Positions 23,645 to 35,384 of a stretch of 64,000 nt of DNA are shown here, in pieces. The DNA comes from Dipteris shenzhenensis (lineage: Eukaryota; Polypodiophyta; Polypodiopsida; Gleicheniales). Within the stretch, counting starts at the first letter, position 1. Every line of letters begins with the position of its first letter. Made by a program: the position numbers and the translations under genes. The notes under the pieces were generated by a model that was not told the DNA's origin, made no database searches, and worked only from the letters and a program-made list of their open reading frames with translations. The stretch lies in the NCBI GenBank assembly GCA_047967505.1, contig CM106538.1; one strand, written 5' to 3'.

Positions 23645-23844
23645 GCACTCAATGAAATGATGTCCACGCAATGGTGTAAAATGCCACAAACAGCGCCCAT
23701 CTTCCTCCCCATTTTCTTCTTGGTCGGGCGTCGCCTCGGTTGCAGCACTCAATGAAATGATGTCCACCCAATGGTGTAAACTGCAAGACGCGGCGTCCAT
23801 CTTCCTCCCCATTTTCTTCTTGGGCAGGCGGCGCTCACCAAGGG
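23645..23844. repeat. 100-bp tandem duplication upstream of the zinc-finger exon
   Basis: GCACTCAATGAAATGATGTC begins at 23645 and 23745. The units share most of their length, including CATCTTCCTCCCCATTTTCT, with scattered changes. The second copy ends about 310 bp before the proposed ATG. Confidence 0.9.
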
Positions 23845-23847
23845 GCA

Positions 23848-23880
23848 TGCTCCTATGTGGCTGCCACTCGGAGGAGCATG
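23848..23880. other. Inverted repeat with 8-bp arms
   Basis: ATGCTCCT and AGGAGCAT enclose a 17-bp spacer just after the tandem duplication and could form a hairpin. Function unknown. Confidence 0.5.
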
Positions 23881-23912
23881 ATTCGTAGTGTAAAAGGGGC
23901 AGCCTCCCATAG

Positions 23913-23920
23913 ATAAATAT
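23913..23920 (+). promoter_or_regulatory. Possible TATA-like element
   Basis: ATAAATAT lies about 240 bp before the proposed ATG at 24157. Nothing else supports it, and the transcription start is unknown. Confidence 0.25.
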
Positions 23921-24156
23921 GGGTGAATTATGAGGATATTCAGGCTTGAAGGTTTAGTAAAATGCTCAATGAGCGCAATAAATTTAAGCACGAAGAGAGT
24001 TTGGCTATGGCGTACTAGGGCTTTGCAAATTCATGACATTGCATCCTCATCTGCAAGCTCTCCCTGCTCCGTGATTGTTGCCAAGAGCTTGGCTATGGTG
24101 CAGTTTGCATTTTCTCACCACCTTTGATCGCCACAGCTCACGGACCATCTCTCGCC

Positions 24157-24618
24157 ATGGTGATCGCACTCGGTGGCCCTCCTGCGCCTGTTGTTGCCAC
24201 CGCTCCCACAGCTTGCCAGGTGCGCTGTGCCGGCTGCCGTGGGATCTTGAACGTTCCCGCAGGAATTGTTGAATTTCGTTGTCCGAAATGCAAGCTTCCG
24301 CAGATGCTTCCTCCCGAGTTGCGCCAGCAAGACCCCGGGCAGGGGATTGATCCCTCCAAAACACAGCTTCCCTGTGCCAATTGCAGAGCCCTGCTAAACG
24401 TACCGCATGGGCTGGAGAGATTCGTTTGCCCGCAATGCCGGGTGGAACTCGCTGTGGACATGTCGAAACTCCAAAATTATCTAAGCTCCCTCACAAATGT
24501 CGGTCAGCCAGGCAGAGCACTAGAGCTGCCCGATTTTACTGCGAGCTACAAGGAGGGAATTGGTTCTCCGTTCTGGAAGGAAGAGCAAGGTCCAGCTGAA
24601 GTAGAAGAGGTCAATGAG
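24157..24618 (+). CDS. First exon of a FORGETTER1/Strawberry-notch-like protein (two LSD1-type zinc fingers)
   Basis: The start is the ATG in GCCATGG, a good plant context. The 154 codons contain two C-x2-C-x14-C-x2-C fingers: Cys24, 27, 42, 45 (CAGC...CPKC) and Cys73, 76, 91, 94 (CANC...CPQC). The stretches QVRCAGCR, PQMLPPEL, GIDPSK-QLPCANC, LNVPHGL and ELAVDMSKL match my memory of the N-terminus of plant FORGETTER1, the Strawberry-notch homologue that works with SWI/SNF-type remodellers in heat-stress memory. The exon ends EEVNE directly before GTAAGC, where the plant protein also continues past EEVNE; the frame would otherwise stop 9 codons-bases later at 24628. Helicase exons are absent. 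Composition and open frame stand out from the decayed repeats around it. It could be a live first exon or a stranded copy. Confidence 0.8.
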
Positions 24619-24624
24619 GTAAGC
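24619..24624 (+). other. Splice donor of the zinc-finger exon
   Basis: GAG|GTAAGC is a near-consensus plant donor. It falls exactly after EEVNE, leaves phase 0, and is followed within 12 bases by an in-frame TAA. Confidence 0.75.
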
Positions 24625-25139
24625 TGCTAATTTGAAGAAGAGGGAATGAATGCCGTTGCCTTGTTGCTTGGATACTTAATCGTCGGTAAACTACCGCTTA
24701 CATCTGTCGCCTGTTGTGCGCGGAAAGAGAATGCAGATTACATTAAATGCTTCAATTTTGCAAGTATCCGCCACTGCACACTATAAACTATTCGCAATAG
24801 ACTACAAATGAAACTTCAAACGCTTCAAGCTCACAAGTATACCTCAAGTTGTGCTCTCTCCCCCACGTTAGGACCTTCAATAGAATTATATGGAAGAGCA
24901 AGAGCAGCACCTAACTGAATACCAAATGCCTCTCTTACTATGGCCGTTTGGGTTGGCACTGTTAGAAATTTACCCAACAGAGGGTACGCACAGTGGAAGA
25001 CTTATAGTAATGCCTAGGAGCTCACACAGTGTGGTGTGGGTGTGGAATCACAAACTTCTTTACTTAATGTGCATCACATAGATGTGCAGACTCATCAATA
25101 GACAATGAACCAGCCAGATAGAGAAACCACCAAAATATA
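24625..25139 (+). other. Start of putative giant intron, no gene seen
   Basis: The sequence is unique-looking for about 350 bp after the donor, with no recognisable exon. If the gene is intact, everything from 24619 to the window end would be intron on this strand. Confidence 0.45.
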
Positions 25140-26040
25140 TTTCTGTCCCAAACTATGGACACAATACAAAAGATATAGATCCAGAGTTCCACCAATGGTG
25201 TGGTCCTCTGATCTTACCACAAGGTCCTTCTCCTATCTGCCAGTTATCTCTAGACTCGAGCTCGCGTGCTCCACCTCGAGCATAAGTAAACTTTCCGTCC
25301 AAAGATCTCAGCACCTTGCTGCCCTAGTAGGCAGCCTAGGCTTCAGCCCCAAGTGAGCTCAGTCTGCAGCAACTCTGGCCCTGATTTGCCTCCCGGATGT
25401 AGGCCCAAAGATCAGGCTTCTGCTGCTCCTGCTGCTCCTATGTTTGCTGACTTGCTGGATGTGAAATGAGGCCTGTGGCCTCTGCTTTTATAGGCCCCAA
25501 GGGCCCCTTGAAGTAACCGACCAGCCAGCCCTAAATGGGCTGACTGGCTGGTCTGTTTGGGCCGACCAGTCTGCCCCAAAACCAGCCCTTTAAGGGCTCC
25601 AAAAACTAGGGCTCTTTGGCCCACACTTCTAGGGCTTTTGGCCCTCCAATCTAGGCAAGGGCCCAGCCTATATAAGGCATGCCTCTTCCCACTGGCAGCC
25701 CCATTTGCTGCTCCACCAGGCCCCAGCCATGTCAGCGCCTGTTCACCCTGCTGCTGCTGGTTCTGCCCTCTGCCAGGCTCTTCTCCAGCCACGTGTGCAG
25801 CACCGTACTGAACCGTACTGCTGCTGACATCATCGTGCCCTGCCAGGTCAGATTTAGGGCTTGCTGTCCCCGCCTTCTGCTCCTTCCACAGGTTCCGTCC
25901 TTTGCAGCCTTCTTCTCTTGTGAGGTGCTGCCCATGTGGCAGCCCTCTCTCTCTTCTCTGGGCATCTTCTGCCCTAGGTCTCCCTCCCCCACGCTCTCCT
26001 CATTTGGGGGCTTACAGATGGGGAGGTGACCTTTCCAACA
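25140..26040. repeat. GC-rich LTR-like repeat, copy 1
   Basis: About 900 bp closely resembles 31084-32036. Both begin around CTATGGACACAATACAAAAG and end GGAGGTGACCTTTCCAACA. TGTTGG on the minus strand would be a normal LTR start. It contains CAGCCTATATAAGG near 25658-25671. No coding was found despite open frames. Orientation is uncertain: the purine-rich flank favours minus, the TATA-like box reads plus. Confidence 0.6.
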
Positions 26041-26970
26041 GGCACCCTCTCGGCACTATTATCAACCATGTACTCATGGTCCACAACCAAGGCTCATCTT
26101 GAGGTGAGTGTTGAGCTCTGACTTTTCAATGCTTTAGTGGAGTCTCCATTGCATAACTTTGAAGTCGGCTTTTGAGGGCTTGGGAAGCACTTGGACAAAT
26201 ATTATGGTAGATGGACCAAGTCGAGCTGAGCTCAATCGTGCTCAAAATTCCACTTTGATGACCCATGGAGAATATAAACGGGCTACCCAAGAGAGAATAT
26301 TTGAATCTTTGCACGCTGTACACATGCTAAAGGCCTCACACTCGGTGGTACTATAGTTGTCTTCAAGACAACATTCTACTACCTTAGCATATAGGGTAAT
26401 CTACCTTGCCCGTAAGTTCAAGACAACATTCTACTACCTTAGCACATAGGGTAATCTACCTTGCCCGTAAGTTCAAGATAGTAACCTAAAGGTCATATGG
26501 ACTTGGGTGTTGTTTTGTTTTGGTATCCCCACCTCTTATTTATTCGTTTCTTATCCCGTAAGGGACTATGGATTCATGGTGGTTTTTTTGCTAATTAGGG
26601 CCGATGGTCCTTTTCATGAGTATTTGGTCAAGCTGATCCTATTAAAAGATTCATTTAGGCTTTAATGTTGCCTTTAGCATGAGAGGTTAAGGTTTCTTAG
26701 TATGACAATGGGTTCCATTCCATGGTCCCTCTACATTTATTCATCCTTTTCACTCTTTCAGCTCTCTCTTCTTCATCTTACTCTCTCCATATGTTTTTTT
26801 CTATCCTGGAAGATTTTATTTTATTGTTAATTTCTGATACTTTACATTTTTGTAATACGAGAACTTAGTGGTTGTGCCACCTTTTAGTAATTTAAAAAAT
26901 TGTTTCTATGTGCTGCATTGGTTTATCTATTGTTACCTTGTGTTAGCATTGGTGTTTCTTTGTTTTCCAC
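26041..26970. other. Non-coding stretch with a 55-bp tandem repeat
   Basis: A 55-bp unit beginning TTCAAGACAACATTCTACTA occurs at 26362 and 26417 and starts again at 26472. Nothing else was recognised. Confidence 0.6.
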
Positions 26971-26974
26971 CAAG

Positions 26975-27792
26975 ATTGAGTTCTAGCGCGACCACTTCTT
27001 GAGAGGATCAGAGCATGGACTCATCCTCAGACCCCGGTACCTAGAGGATAGAGGAGTCTCACATGCACCGAGGATTGCCATTGGGCAGATGCAAGTCTCG
27101 TCCCATCATTTGAGGATTCAGAGAGCAATGGATTTGCAGGTTGTGGACGATGGGGGAGGTCGAGACAGAGGAGCACTTTTGGTGTGCTTGTCCAGCTTAC
27201 TTTGAGGTCCGAGGATGATACCACTGCCTCTCGCAGGAGGGACATAGGATTGGCCCACTCTCACGGTGGATCCACTTTCATGACTAGGTTTGCGTTGGGC
27301 TCTATTGGATTGAGATGCGAGGGCATAGAGAGATACTGTTGATTGCCGAGCCAGAGACAGTGAGACCACATACGGCACTGAGAGTAGTGATCAAAGCACG
27401 CACGATTGAGGTCCGGTCTATCACAACTCTCCTCAAAGGAGACTGCTAGGTGTCATTGGATATAGAGGTCGAGGAGACCACGTCCTCCACCATAGCTAGA
27501 GACAGCTCGACAGACTTAGATTTGAGACATCTTGATAGCCCATCGGAGAGCCATCACGGCACCGGGTTTTGGATTTTGAGTCTTAGTTTTTTAGTTTTCA
27601 GTTTCCGTTCAGTTTCGAGTTTTGAGTTTGAGCTCTTGAGTTCTTTAGGTTAACATAGCAGTCAACAAGGGCCATAGGACACCCTTTGCTTCAGCCCTTA
27701 GAGGCTTGTATGAGCTACTTTTCTTGATGTACTTGTTCCATAGGCCTGTGGGCCTTTTGAGGACGTTAATCTCTCTCTCTCTCTCTCTCTCT
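26975..27792 (+). mobile_element. 5'-truncated LINE 3' end with (CT)n tail, copy A
   Basis: The frame near 27140 reads CRLWTMGEVETEEHFWCACPAY and, past a stop, YHCL, the C-terminal zinc finger of a LINE ORF2. After 3' non-coding sequence the element ends TTCCATAGGCCTGTGGGCCT...GAGGACGTTAAT, then (CT)n at 27769-27792. The same ending occurs in copies B, C and D. Confidence 0.75.
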
Positions 27793-29366
27793 TTGTGGCA
27801 CTTTTGAGATAGTGCTTCTAGGCACACTTCTAGGATCCACTGACAAAGGGTTGGCTTTTTGATACACTAGTGCGACCAACTGCCATGTATGCAGCACCCT
27901 TCTAGGGAGGTGATCTACCCATGATATAGTGGAGGAAATTTGAGCGACTACAGGTGACTATGGGGTCCAGGATGATTCGGAGTAAGCCTTCAATTCCACA
28001 TGAGATAGTACAGGCAGAGTTTGCGATGACACCTCTACAGCTCGATGCCATCTTTTAGACAGTGACATTAATCCACAGAGTCTGGGACTTACCTCGATGG
28101 AGACTACCGAGGCTGGACCTGGCGTCATCAAGACGACTAGTTGAGAGTGGAGTAGATGCATGGTATGTGCGTATATCCACATGGCTTGCCAGGCACAGTA
28201 TTTAGATGGACATGCTCCCTCCCTTTCAGTTCAGCATGGACGTACCTCCTGAGTCGATCTTGCGAGATGAGATTAACCATATCACATGGTTAGATCTCCT
28301 CCAGCTCCATACATCTCGGACTTGTGGGGGGGATCAGGAGCTCCTCACCAAGTCTCAGTTCTATCGCGACCACTTCCTGAGAGTATCGGAGGAGGGATTC
28401 ATAATCAGACCCCAGTATCTCGAGGACTGAGGAGTCTCGCATGCACTGAGGATCGCCATTGGACATATGCGTGTTTCATCCCATCAGTTGACGATCGAGA
28501 CGGGGAGAGCACCATGTATACCCAGAGAGCAACGGATTCGCATGATATGCACATTGAGAGTGGTTGAGATAGAGGAGCATTTTCTATGTGCCTGCCTAGC
28601 TTACTATGAGATCAGGGGACGATACTACGGCCTCTACTAGGAGGGGAGCGGCTTCGGCCCGCTCTCACGACTGATCCACTTCCATGACCAGGTCTACATT
28701 GGCCTTGTCTACATTGGCCTTTATTTGCTTGGGATGCATTGACTCGCATGATATAGAGGTTGACAGGGCACATCGACACGTCACAGACTTTAATGCATTT
28801 GAGTCAACTCCAAGACATAGTGGGGTGGAGGAGGAGAAACTAGTTGATGTGCGGGCAGCCTGGATCACTGTGAGAGGGACGCAGAGATCACTTGCGGCAT
28901 GGAGAGCGACTAGAGCATACTCTATTGAAGTCTGGCCTATCACAACTTTCTTGAGGGGAGACCGCCCAAGACGAGGGGTCACTCTAGAGATAGCCCAACG
29001 GGTTGAGAGATTGAGGAGACCACGCCATCTTTCGCCAGTAGAGCGTGAGACAACCCGATAGACGTAGATCCGAGATATTTTCGCCGCTCATAGACGAGCC
29101 ACTGCGGTGCCGGGTTTCGTCCCAACTCTCAGCCTACTTCAGTTAGCATCTGATTTATACTTGATTTTGCCCGAGCTATTTGGCTCTTTAGATTAGTTTA
29201 GTGTTTAGCACTCAGCAAGGGCCCTAGCGCACCCTTTGCCCCAGCCCATTGAGGCTTGCATGAGTTTTTCCTTTTTGGTGTACTTTGTACTTTGTCCCAT
29301 AGGCCAGTGAGACCTCCCGCGGACATTAATACCTACCTCTTACTTTCTTTCTTTCTCTCTCTCTCT
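27793..29366 (+). mobile_element. 5'-truncated LINE 3' end with CT-rich tail, copy B
   Basis: The longest copy in the window. Translations such as PHEIVQAEFAMTPLQLDAIF, WDLPRWRLPRLDL, DEINHITWLDLLQLHTSRT and ICTLRVVEIEEHFLCACLAY are the C-terminal third of a LINE ORF2, broken by several stops. The zinc finger repeats that of copy A. It ends TCCCATAGGCCAGTGAGACCT...GGACATTAATA, then a CT-rich tail to about 29366. The 5' limit, around 27840, is a guess. Confidence 0.75.
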
Positions 29367-29539
29367 CCCCCCCGTACAGTGCTCTCCCTACTCTGCTCTC
29401 TCCTGCACAGTCCCCTCCCTGCCCGCATAGCTCTGTCCCTGCTCTGCTCCCCTCATGCACAGCCCCCTCCTCGTTCTGCCCTCCCCCCAGAGCTTACCCT
29501 TATTGCTTATGTGATGACTTGAAATGCTGCATCGGGTTG

Positions 29540-30300
29540 TATAGCAGGGACGCCCCAAACTCATTTGGCGTGGGATTGAAGGCTTATTGCGAATCATCTG
29601 TGAAAGCATGAGAACCTGAAGCCTCTCAACTTGAGCCCAATCTGTCTCTGATAGATCTAGCCCCCAACAAGGGCTGCCATAGGGCCTTGGAAGTGAGAAT
29701 GAAAGCACTGTTGCTTGAGTCTGGCCAACGTGGCGTACCCCCTGCTCAGTCGGACCTGTAATGCTGGTCACATCGTACAGATCGGGCCGGAGAAAAGGAC
29801 CCCTAGGTATGTGTAGGATGCAACCACCTCGATTGGCAACTCATCTAGAGTGCTCTCAGTGCATGGCTGCCATGAACGTGTTGAAGATCATGACCTTGGT
29901 TTTACCAAGGTTGACCTTCAAGTTGTGTATCTTACATAAGGTATGAATTGCATCTAAGTGTCGCTGGAGACCCTTTGCTGATGAAGATAGAAAGGCCATG
30001 TCATCTGCGTACATGAGAATATGAAGTAAGGATCGGGCTAGAGAGTGGCTAGAAAGCTCCTAGGGTCCCATTAAAGGTCTCAAGCACGTCTATGTAGAGC
30101 CCGAATGAGGTCGGTGATAACGGACAACCTTGTTTGATCTCAATGTACTCATGATCTCCCTTGTCCACCCTGCATCTGTTCAAATCCTTGCGTGTACCTG
30201 TCCTTGTGTCCCCGAGGAAAGAGGGCTGCACATGGTGAGGTCCCAACCTCCTCACGTAGGTCCCTGGCAAAATGTGAGGTCTCGAGGGGAAGTAACTGAT
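29540..30300 (-). pseudogene. LINE reverse transcriptase fragment (YADD), L3-like family
   Basis: The minus strand reads IEIKQGCPLSPTSFGLYIDV, then LLHILMYADDMAFLSSSAKG (YADD antisense of 30000-30011), LQRHLDAIHTLC and NLKVNLGKTKVMIFNTF. These are reverse transcriptase blocks with the catalytic Asp pair intact. The style fits the family of L3 (40979-44160), of which it could be the missing second half. Frames shift near 30050. Confidence 0.8.
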
Positions 30301-30318
30301 TGCGACGAATAGGTCTTC

Positions 30319-30666
30319 ATGGGGAGGTTGTCGGATCTGAATCTATGTGACCCTAGCATGTGGATCTCTCCTCTTGATGGAGATCGTCCTAGTAAGGGAT
30401 AGTCATATAGTACTGCCACTTCTCTCGATCGTTGGATTCCTCCTGTCTATTGGGTCTCATCGGATGGTTTAGTTGTACCGAATGCACGTAAAGATTTCAT
30501 AGCTATACTGGGACTGATGGCCTCATACGGCTCTTCCCGTCATGACGGCGTCCCCCTATATTTAGCCATGACGGGAGGCTCAGTACGTTTTGGGTTGTGG
30601 TATGATTTTACTCCGAATTGTAGTCAGGACGATAGTTTAACGCGAGTTCGAATGCTTTACGTATGA
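30319..30666 (+). pseudogene. Unclassified coding-like fragment
   Basis: A 115-codon frame from an ATG at 30319 to TGA at 30664-30666 holds a single TAG at 30400-30402. It reads WISPLDGDRPSKG, DRWIPPVYWVSSDGLVVPN, FIAILGLMASYGSSRHDGVP and SVRFGLWYDFTPNC. It looks like real protein sequence, rich in aromatic residues, but I do not recognise it. It lies between a LINE fragment and an LTR-like repeat, so a transposon origin is likely. Confidence 0.35.
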
Positions 30667-31083
30667 CTCGCCGTTATCTACGGCCCATCCGGTTCCTGTG
30701 ATTCAGGTTCCTTCTACTTTTGGCTTTAGGTGAGTGCAATTCTGCTTTTGCTTCTGGCTTCTTAAAGGGAAAAGCTCTAGGTTCCTGCAAGGTTGGGTTC
30801 TTCAGCGGTTCTTCAACTAGCGATGCGATAAAACAATCGAGATGGAGGCTTAGGTAGAACTGGAGGATGAAATGACTGAACTAATCCAGGAGTTGTCTTC
30901 GACATCCCTCGGCACCATAAAGCTTCGGTCATGCAAGCACCCATAAAGCTTCGGTCACATAAAGCACCCACCTAAAGCCTTTCTATATACGAAATTTTCC
31001 AATGCTAATCCTTCTGCTTGCAAGTCACAGTGCTTGGACTGCACCCCTTGTCCATCATTCGAGTGGATATGGAGAGGTCCATT
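30667..31083. other. Non-coding stretch with a short direct repeat
   Basis: CACCCATAAAGCTTCGGTCA-type units recur at about 30912-30965. No gene was recognised. Confidence 0.5.
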
Positions 31084-32036
31084 TCCATCCAAGGCTATGG
31101 ACACAATACAAAAGAGATAGATCCAAAGTCCCACTAGAGTGTGGTCCTTTGATCTTACCACAAGGTACTTCTACTATCTGCCGGATATCTCTAGAACACT
31201 GAGCCCACATGCTCCACCTCGAGCGTATGTAGACTCTTCGTCCTGATCCCTTCCACCTTGCTGTCCGGAAGCCAGCCTAGGTGGGCAACACCTTGCTGAG
31301 CTAGGTCTGCAGCTCTACAGCCCACTTGTCTTCTCCTGGATGGAGGCCCACCAGTGGCTGGTCTGCTGCTCCTTCTGCTCCCTGAAGTGCTGCTCCAAGT
31401 GAATGAATTGTGAGGCATCAAGCCTCTCCTTTTATAGGCCCCAAGGGCTGGCAAACCTACTGACCCAGCAGCCTTAAAGGGCCGACTGCTGGTCGGTTCA
31501 ATTTCCCCCCCCTGGCCGACTGGTTGGGTCCCTCCTGGGGCTCCATATTTAGGGCCTTTGGCCCTCATTTCATTGCAGGGGCCTAGCCCCTATGCAGGCC
31601 TGCCTGGCCAACCTGTGTGGGCTATAAATATGTGCCCAAGGCCAGTCCCTTGCAGTTCTCCTTGCTGCTGCTCCTGACCACCTGGATGCCCACTCTCTAG
31701 CCCAATTTAGGGCCTCCAAACCAGCCCAAAACCTGCTCCACTTCTGCGCTTATCCATCCTGCACATCCCACCACGTGGCAGCCCTGTTTCTCGTGCGCAA
31801 TCAGGTCCTCTCTCCATGTGGACAGCCTCTGGATCTCCTTCTGCCAGATCTGCCCTCGAGGAAGCCCTTTCATTTCCAGGTATCTCTTCATATGTGCTGC
31901 CCACATGACAGCCATCATGCTGTCCATGTGGCAGCCCCTTCTTTTCACTCTTTTCTCTTGGCAGATGCCCTAGGTCTCCCTCCCCCATGCTCTCCTCATA
32001 TGGGGGCTTACAGACAGGGAGGTGACCTTTCCAACA
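31084..32036. repeat. GC-rich LTR-like repeat, copy 2
   Basis: The partner of 25140-26040. On the minus strand a purine-rich GGTGAGAGGGGG lies directly before TGTTGGAAAGG, as a polypurine tract before a 3' LTR would. A plus-strand GGGCTATAAATATG is at about 31619-31632. The element it belonged to is not clear; 32037-32356 is open on the minus strand but unrecognised. Confidence 0.6.
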
Positions 32037-32699
32037 CCCCCTCTCACCGACACATCTCGGCCCAATGCCAATAACTCCCTAGTAGTAGTCCTCTGGAATA
32101 TTTCGATGTCGAAATCTTTTCCTGGCTTTTCATGTAGTGGCTCCTGGTCCACCAGGTCCAGTTCCGTTTCCGCTTCCGCACACAATCCTGGTACATAGGT
32201 CCATCTCTGGAAGTACCTCCTGGCACCACCACCTTCAGTCACGTTCCCGCCTTCAAACTCGAGCAATCCAAACGCCACGATCTTCCAGTTGTCCCCCTCA
32301 TAATGAGTGAACAACCTGGAGTCCTCCAGGCACCATGCTCTGAGGGTCCATTTCAACCCGTCCTTCCTTTGGCAAGGTCCGCAACAAAAGAACCATCTCG
32401 AGAAATGAAATCCAAGAATATCTCCAGATAACCTGGACCACGAATTCTCACTGAGCTCTCAAGCAGGTACTCTTCTGGCTTGAGACACAGTCCCTCTTCT
32501 TCCTGTAGATGATGTTTCAAGGAAGAGCAAGAAACCTTGAAAGGAGGACAGCAAAAAGAGGAAAGCAGGTAGTCAAGAAGGGAGTACGCCTTCCAAGAAG
32601 AAAAAGGCTAAGCATCATCATAGCTCTTCAAGTCCTTCTTCTTCTAGTTCTACCTCTTCATCCTCATCTTCGTCTTCTTCTGGGTCATCAAAGCCAAGG

Positions 32700-35358
32700 C
32701 ATTAGAAGAAGTCATCAGGAAAGAAAGTAAAGGCCAAGGAGTTCAAAGGTGGGAAGTCTGTCAGGTTTGCTACATTTAATGGCCAGTATGGCCAGACAGA
32801 AAAAGCCATGCAGTTTATTAGGCAATTTGTTGCAGCCTTTGGCATGGAGAAAGTTTCTGGGTCCTCCAAGCTGCGAATGGTTAGTTTGCACCTGAGAGCA
32901 TTGGCTAGTGCATGGTGGAGTGCACAGACTACAGCTGACACTGCTCCAAGCAAGTGGAAGGGCTTCAAGAAAGCCTTCTACAAACAGTTTATGCCCAAGC
33001 AATTCAAAGACCATGTCCTTGTTGCCTGAGATGACTTGCATATGGATGTAGGAGGTACAGTTTGGGCTACAACCAGAAATTTTGGGATGCATATTTGCAA
33101 ATCACTCCGTTCAAGAAGGTCCCAAAGAAGACCTAGGTAAGAAAGTATAGGTTTGGTCTCACGTCAAAGATACAGACTGTGGTTAATACCCAGCAACATA
33201 AATGCATATGCATGATCCTACCACAATGCCTTCTCTTTTTGCTGGGACAGCAAACAAGAAAAAGCCAGCCACACCTCAGTCAAAGAAAAAGGAGTTTCCC
33301 AAGGCTAAAAAGAGGGAATTCCAGCCTCAGATTCCGAGGGGAAACCAAGCACCAAAAGCCTTCAAGGGTAAACTCCAGTTTTTACCTGAGCAGATAGCCA
33401 TTTTTCGCAAAGAGGGGAAATGTTTCAGGTATGGGAAAGAAGGGCATGTGGCTGCCCAGTGCCCCGAGAAACCTTCGGGTTCTAGGAAGCAGAGAAAGCC
33501 ACCAGGACAACAAAAGCCAATGGCAGGAGGAATTACAGACATTTTGGGCCGAGTGACGAATCCAGAGGAAAGAGAGTTGCTGCTTTCTTGGGGCAAGATA
33601 AGAGACTAGCAGGCGCTTATATTGTTTGATCCCGGGGCTACAGATTACTTTATCTCAGAGGATTTAGCCCTGAGGCTGGGGATAAAGATAGAGGAATTGG
33701 GCAGGCTCTGGATGCTGACCAGATGTCCTGTGGGAACCCTTTGCCAGCTACTCCCATGATAGGGAAGCTACGTCTTCATGTTCACAACTATGTTGATCAG
33801 GAAGATTTCTTCATCTCCCCACTAAAACATCATGACGAGGTTTTGAGTATGCCTTGGTTCCATCGCAAGGCAATGAAACTAACTCTTCCCGAGAGAGTGC
33901 TTGAGTTTGTACATAGGGGTCAAATGCAGCGTGTGGTTGCTAGGAATAGAGGGGAAACCATCCCCATTGTATCATGTTTCAGTTGGAAAAGCAATAAAGT
34001 TTGCAGTTTCAGCGTATATGGTTTTTATAAAAGAAAGAGGTGCTGAATTGCAGTTGAAATGATTGAGGCAGATAAATATAGATTTCAGTTTTTTGTAAAC
34101 CTTAAAGATTGTTTTTCTTACGCTTTGCCAGGGGAGTTACCCCCCTGAAAGACGTGAAGATCATGGCATAGAGCTTATTCCTGGCAGTGCGCCACCTAAT
34201 AGGCCCCCATACAGAGTTAGTGCAACTTAGTGAGAAGAAATCATGGCCGAGGTGCAAGACTTGTTGTCCAAGGGGCTGATTTAGCCTAGTTCTTCTCCAT
34301 TTTGCTCCCCTGTATTGCTTGTACAGAAGAAAGATGGCACTAAACAAAATGACCATCAAGAACAGATTCCCAATTCCGTGCATTGGTGATGTGCTGGACC
34401 AGTTAAATGGAGCGTCAGTTTTCAGCAGGATAGACTTAAAGAGTGGTTATCACCAAGTGAGGATACAGCCTCAGGATGTGCACAAGACAACGTTTCACAC
34501 TACTTGGGCTGTATGAGTATCTGGTGATGCCTTTTGGGTTGACAAATGCCCTGGCTACTTTCAACATAATGATGGATCGTATCTTCCGACCTTATAGAGA
34601 GTTCACAGGAACCTTCTTCGATGACATCATTGTCTATGTTCTTACTACAGAAGATTTATCAGGCATTTTACGGATATAGCTGCTCCTCTTCACGACTGAA
34701 CCAAGAAAAATGCAGCTTTCAGATGGGGTACTCCACAGAAGAAAGCATTGACCACACTCAAAGAGAAGTTGACCATAGAGCCAATTTTGATAGTTCCTGA
34801 TTTGTATCAGCCATTTGATGTGATTGTGATGTCTGTGGGGAGTGTGTTGGGACTGCATTGCACCAGAATGGTCATGTAGTGGCCTACGAGAGTAGGAGAC
34901 TCCGAGATGCCAAGAGATATTTGGTGCATTGCACCAGAATGGTCATGTAGTGGCCTACGAGAGCAGGAGACTCCGAGATGCCAAGAGATATTTGGGAATC
35001 TATGAGAAAGAGTTGCTGGTTGTGATTCATGCCCTCCATACATGGAAGCATTATCTTTTGGGTGCATACTTTTACAGTAAAGACTGATCACCAAAGTCTG
35101 GGATATTTCTTGACTTAGACTAAGCTCTCCGAGAAGCATATGAAATGGGCAAACATGCTGTCAATGTATCATTTTCAGATTGTCCATACTCCGGAAGCTC
35201 AAAACGGAGTGGTAGATGCCTTGTCTCAAGGATCCCAGGTGAACAATGTAACTATTGCTTCAAAAACTATTCGGCATTGGATGCCAATTGGATGGATGAA
35301 GACACGCTGTCTGATCATCCACAACTTTTGGATATTTACAAGGAAGCTTTTTAGTTGA
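32700..35358 (+). pseudogene. Ty3-gypsy gag-pol without integrase
   Basis: Gag: FIRQFVAAFGMEKV...HLRALASAWW...WKGFKKAFYKQF (about 32800-33030), then a zinc knuckle CFRYGKEGHVAAQC whose second Cys is Tyr. Protease: LFDPGATDYFISEDLA after a TAG at 33607-33609. Reverse transcriptase: [34 protein letters not shown] and FFDDIIVY. About 110 codons are then missing before YYRRF and RNase H (KNAAFRWGTPQKKAL, VVIHALHTWKHYLLG). It ends at VHTPEAQNGVVDALS-type sequence, with no integrase or chromodomain before the putative LTR. Stops and frameshifts are frequent. A 77-bp tandem duplication lies at about 34845-34998. Confidence 0.85.
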
Positions 35359-35384
35359 GGTAAACTGAATAGAAGCCGAGGGGA

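Noticed and set aside
25412-25811. Open frames on both strands in the LTR-like repeat
   Set aside because: GC-rich, stop-poor composition; the second copy at 31084-32036 does not keep the frames.
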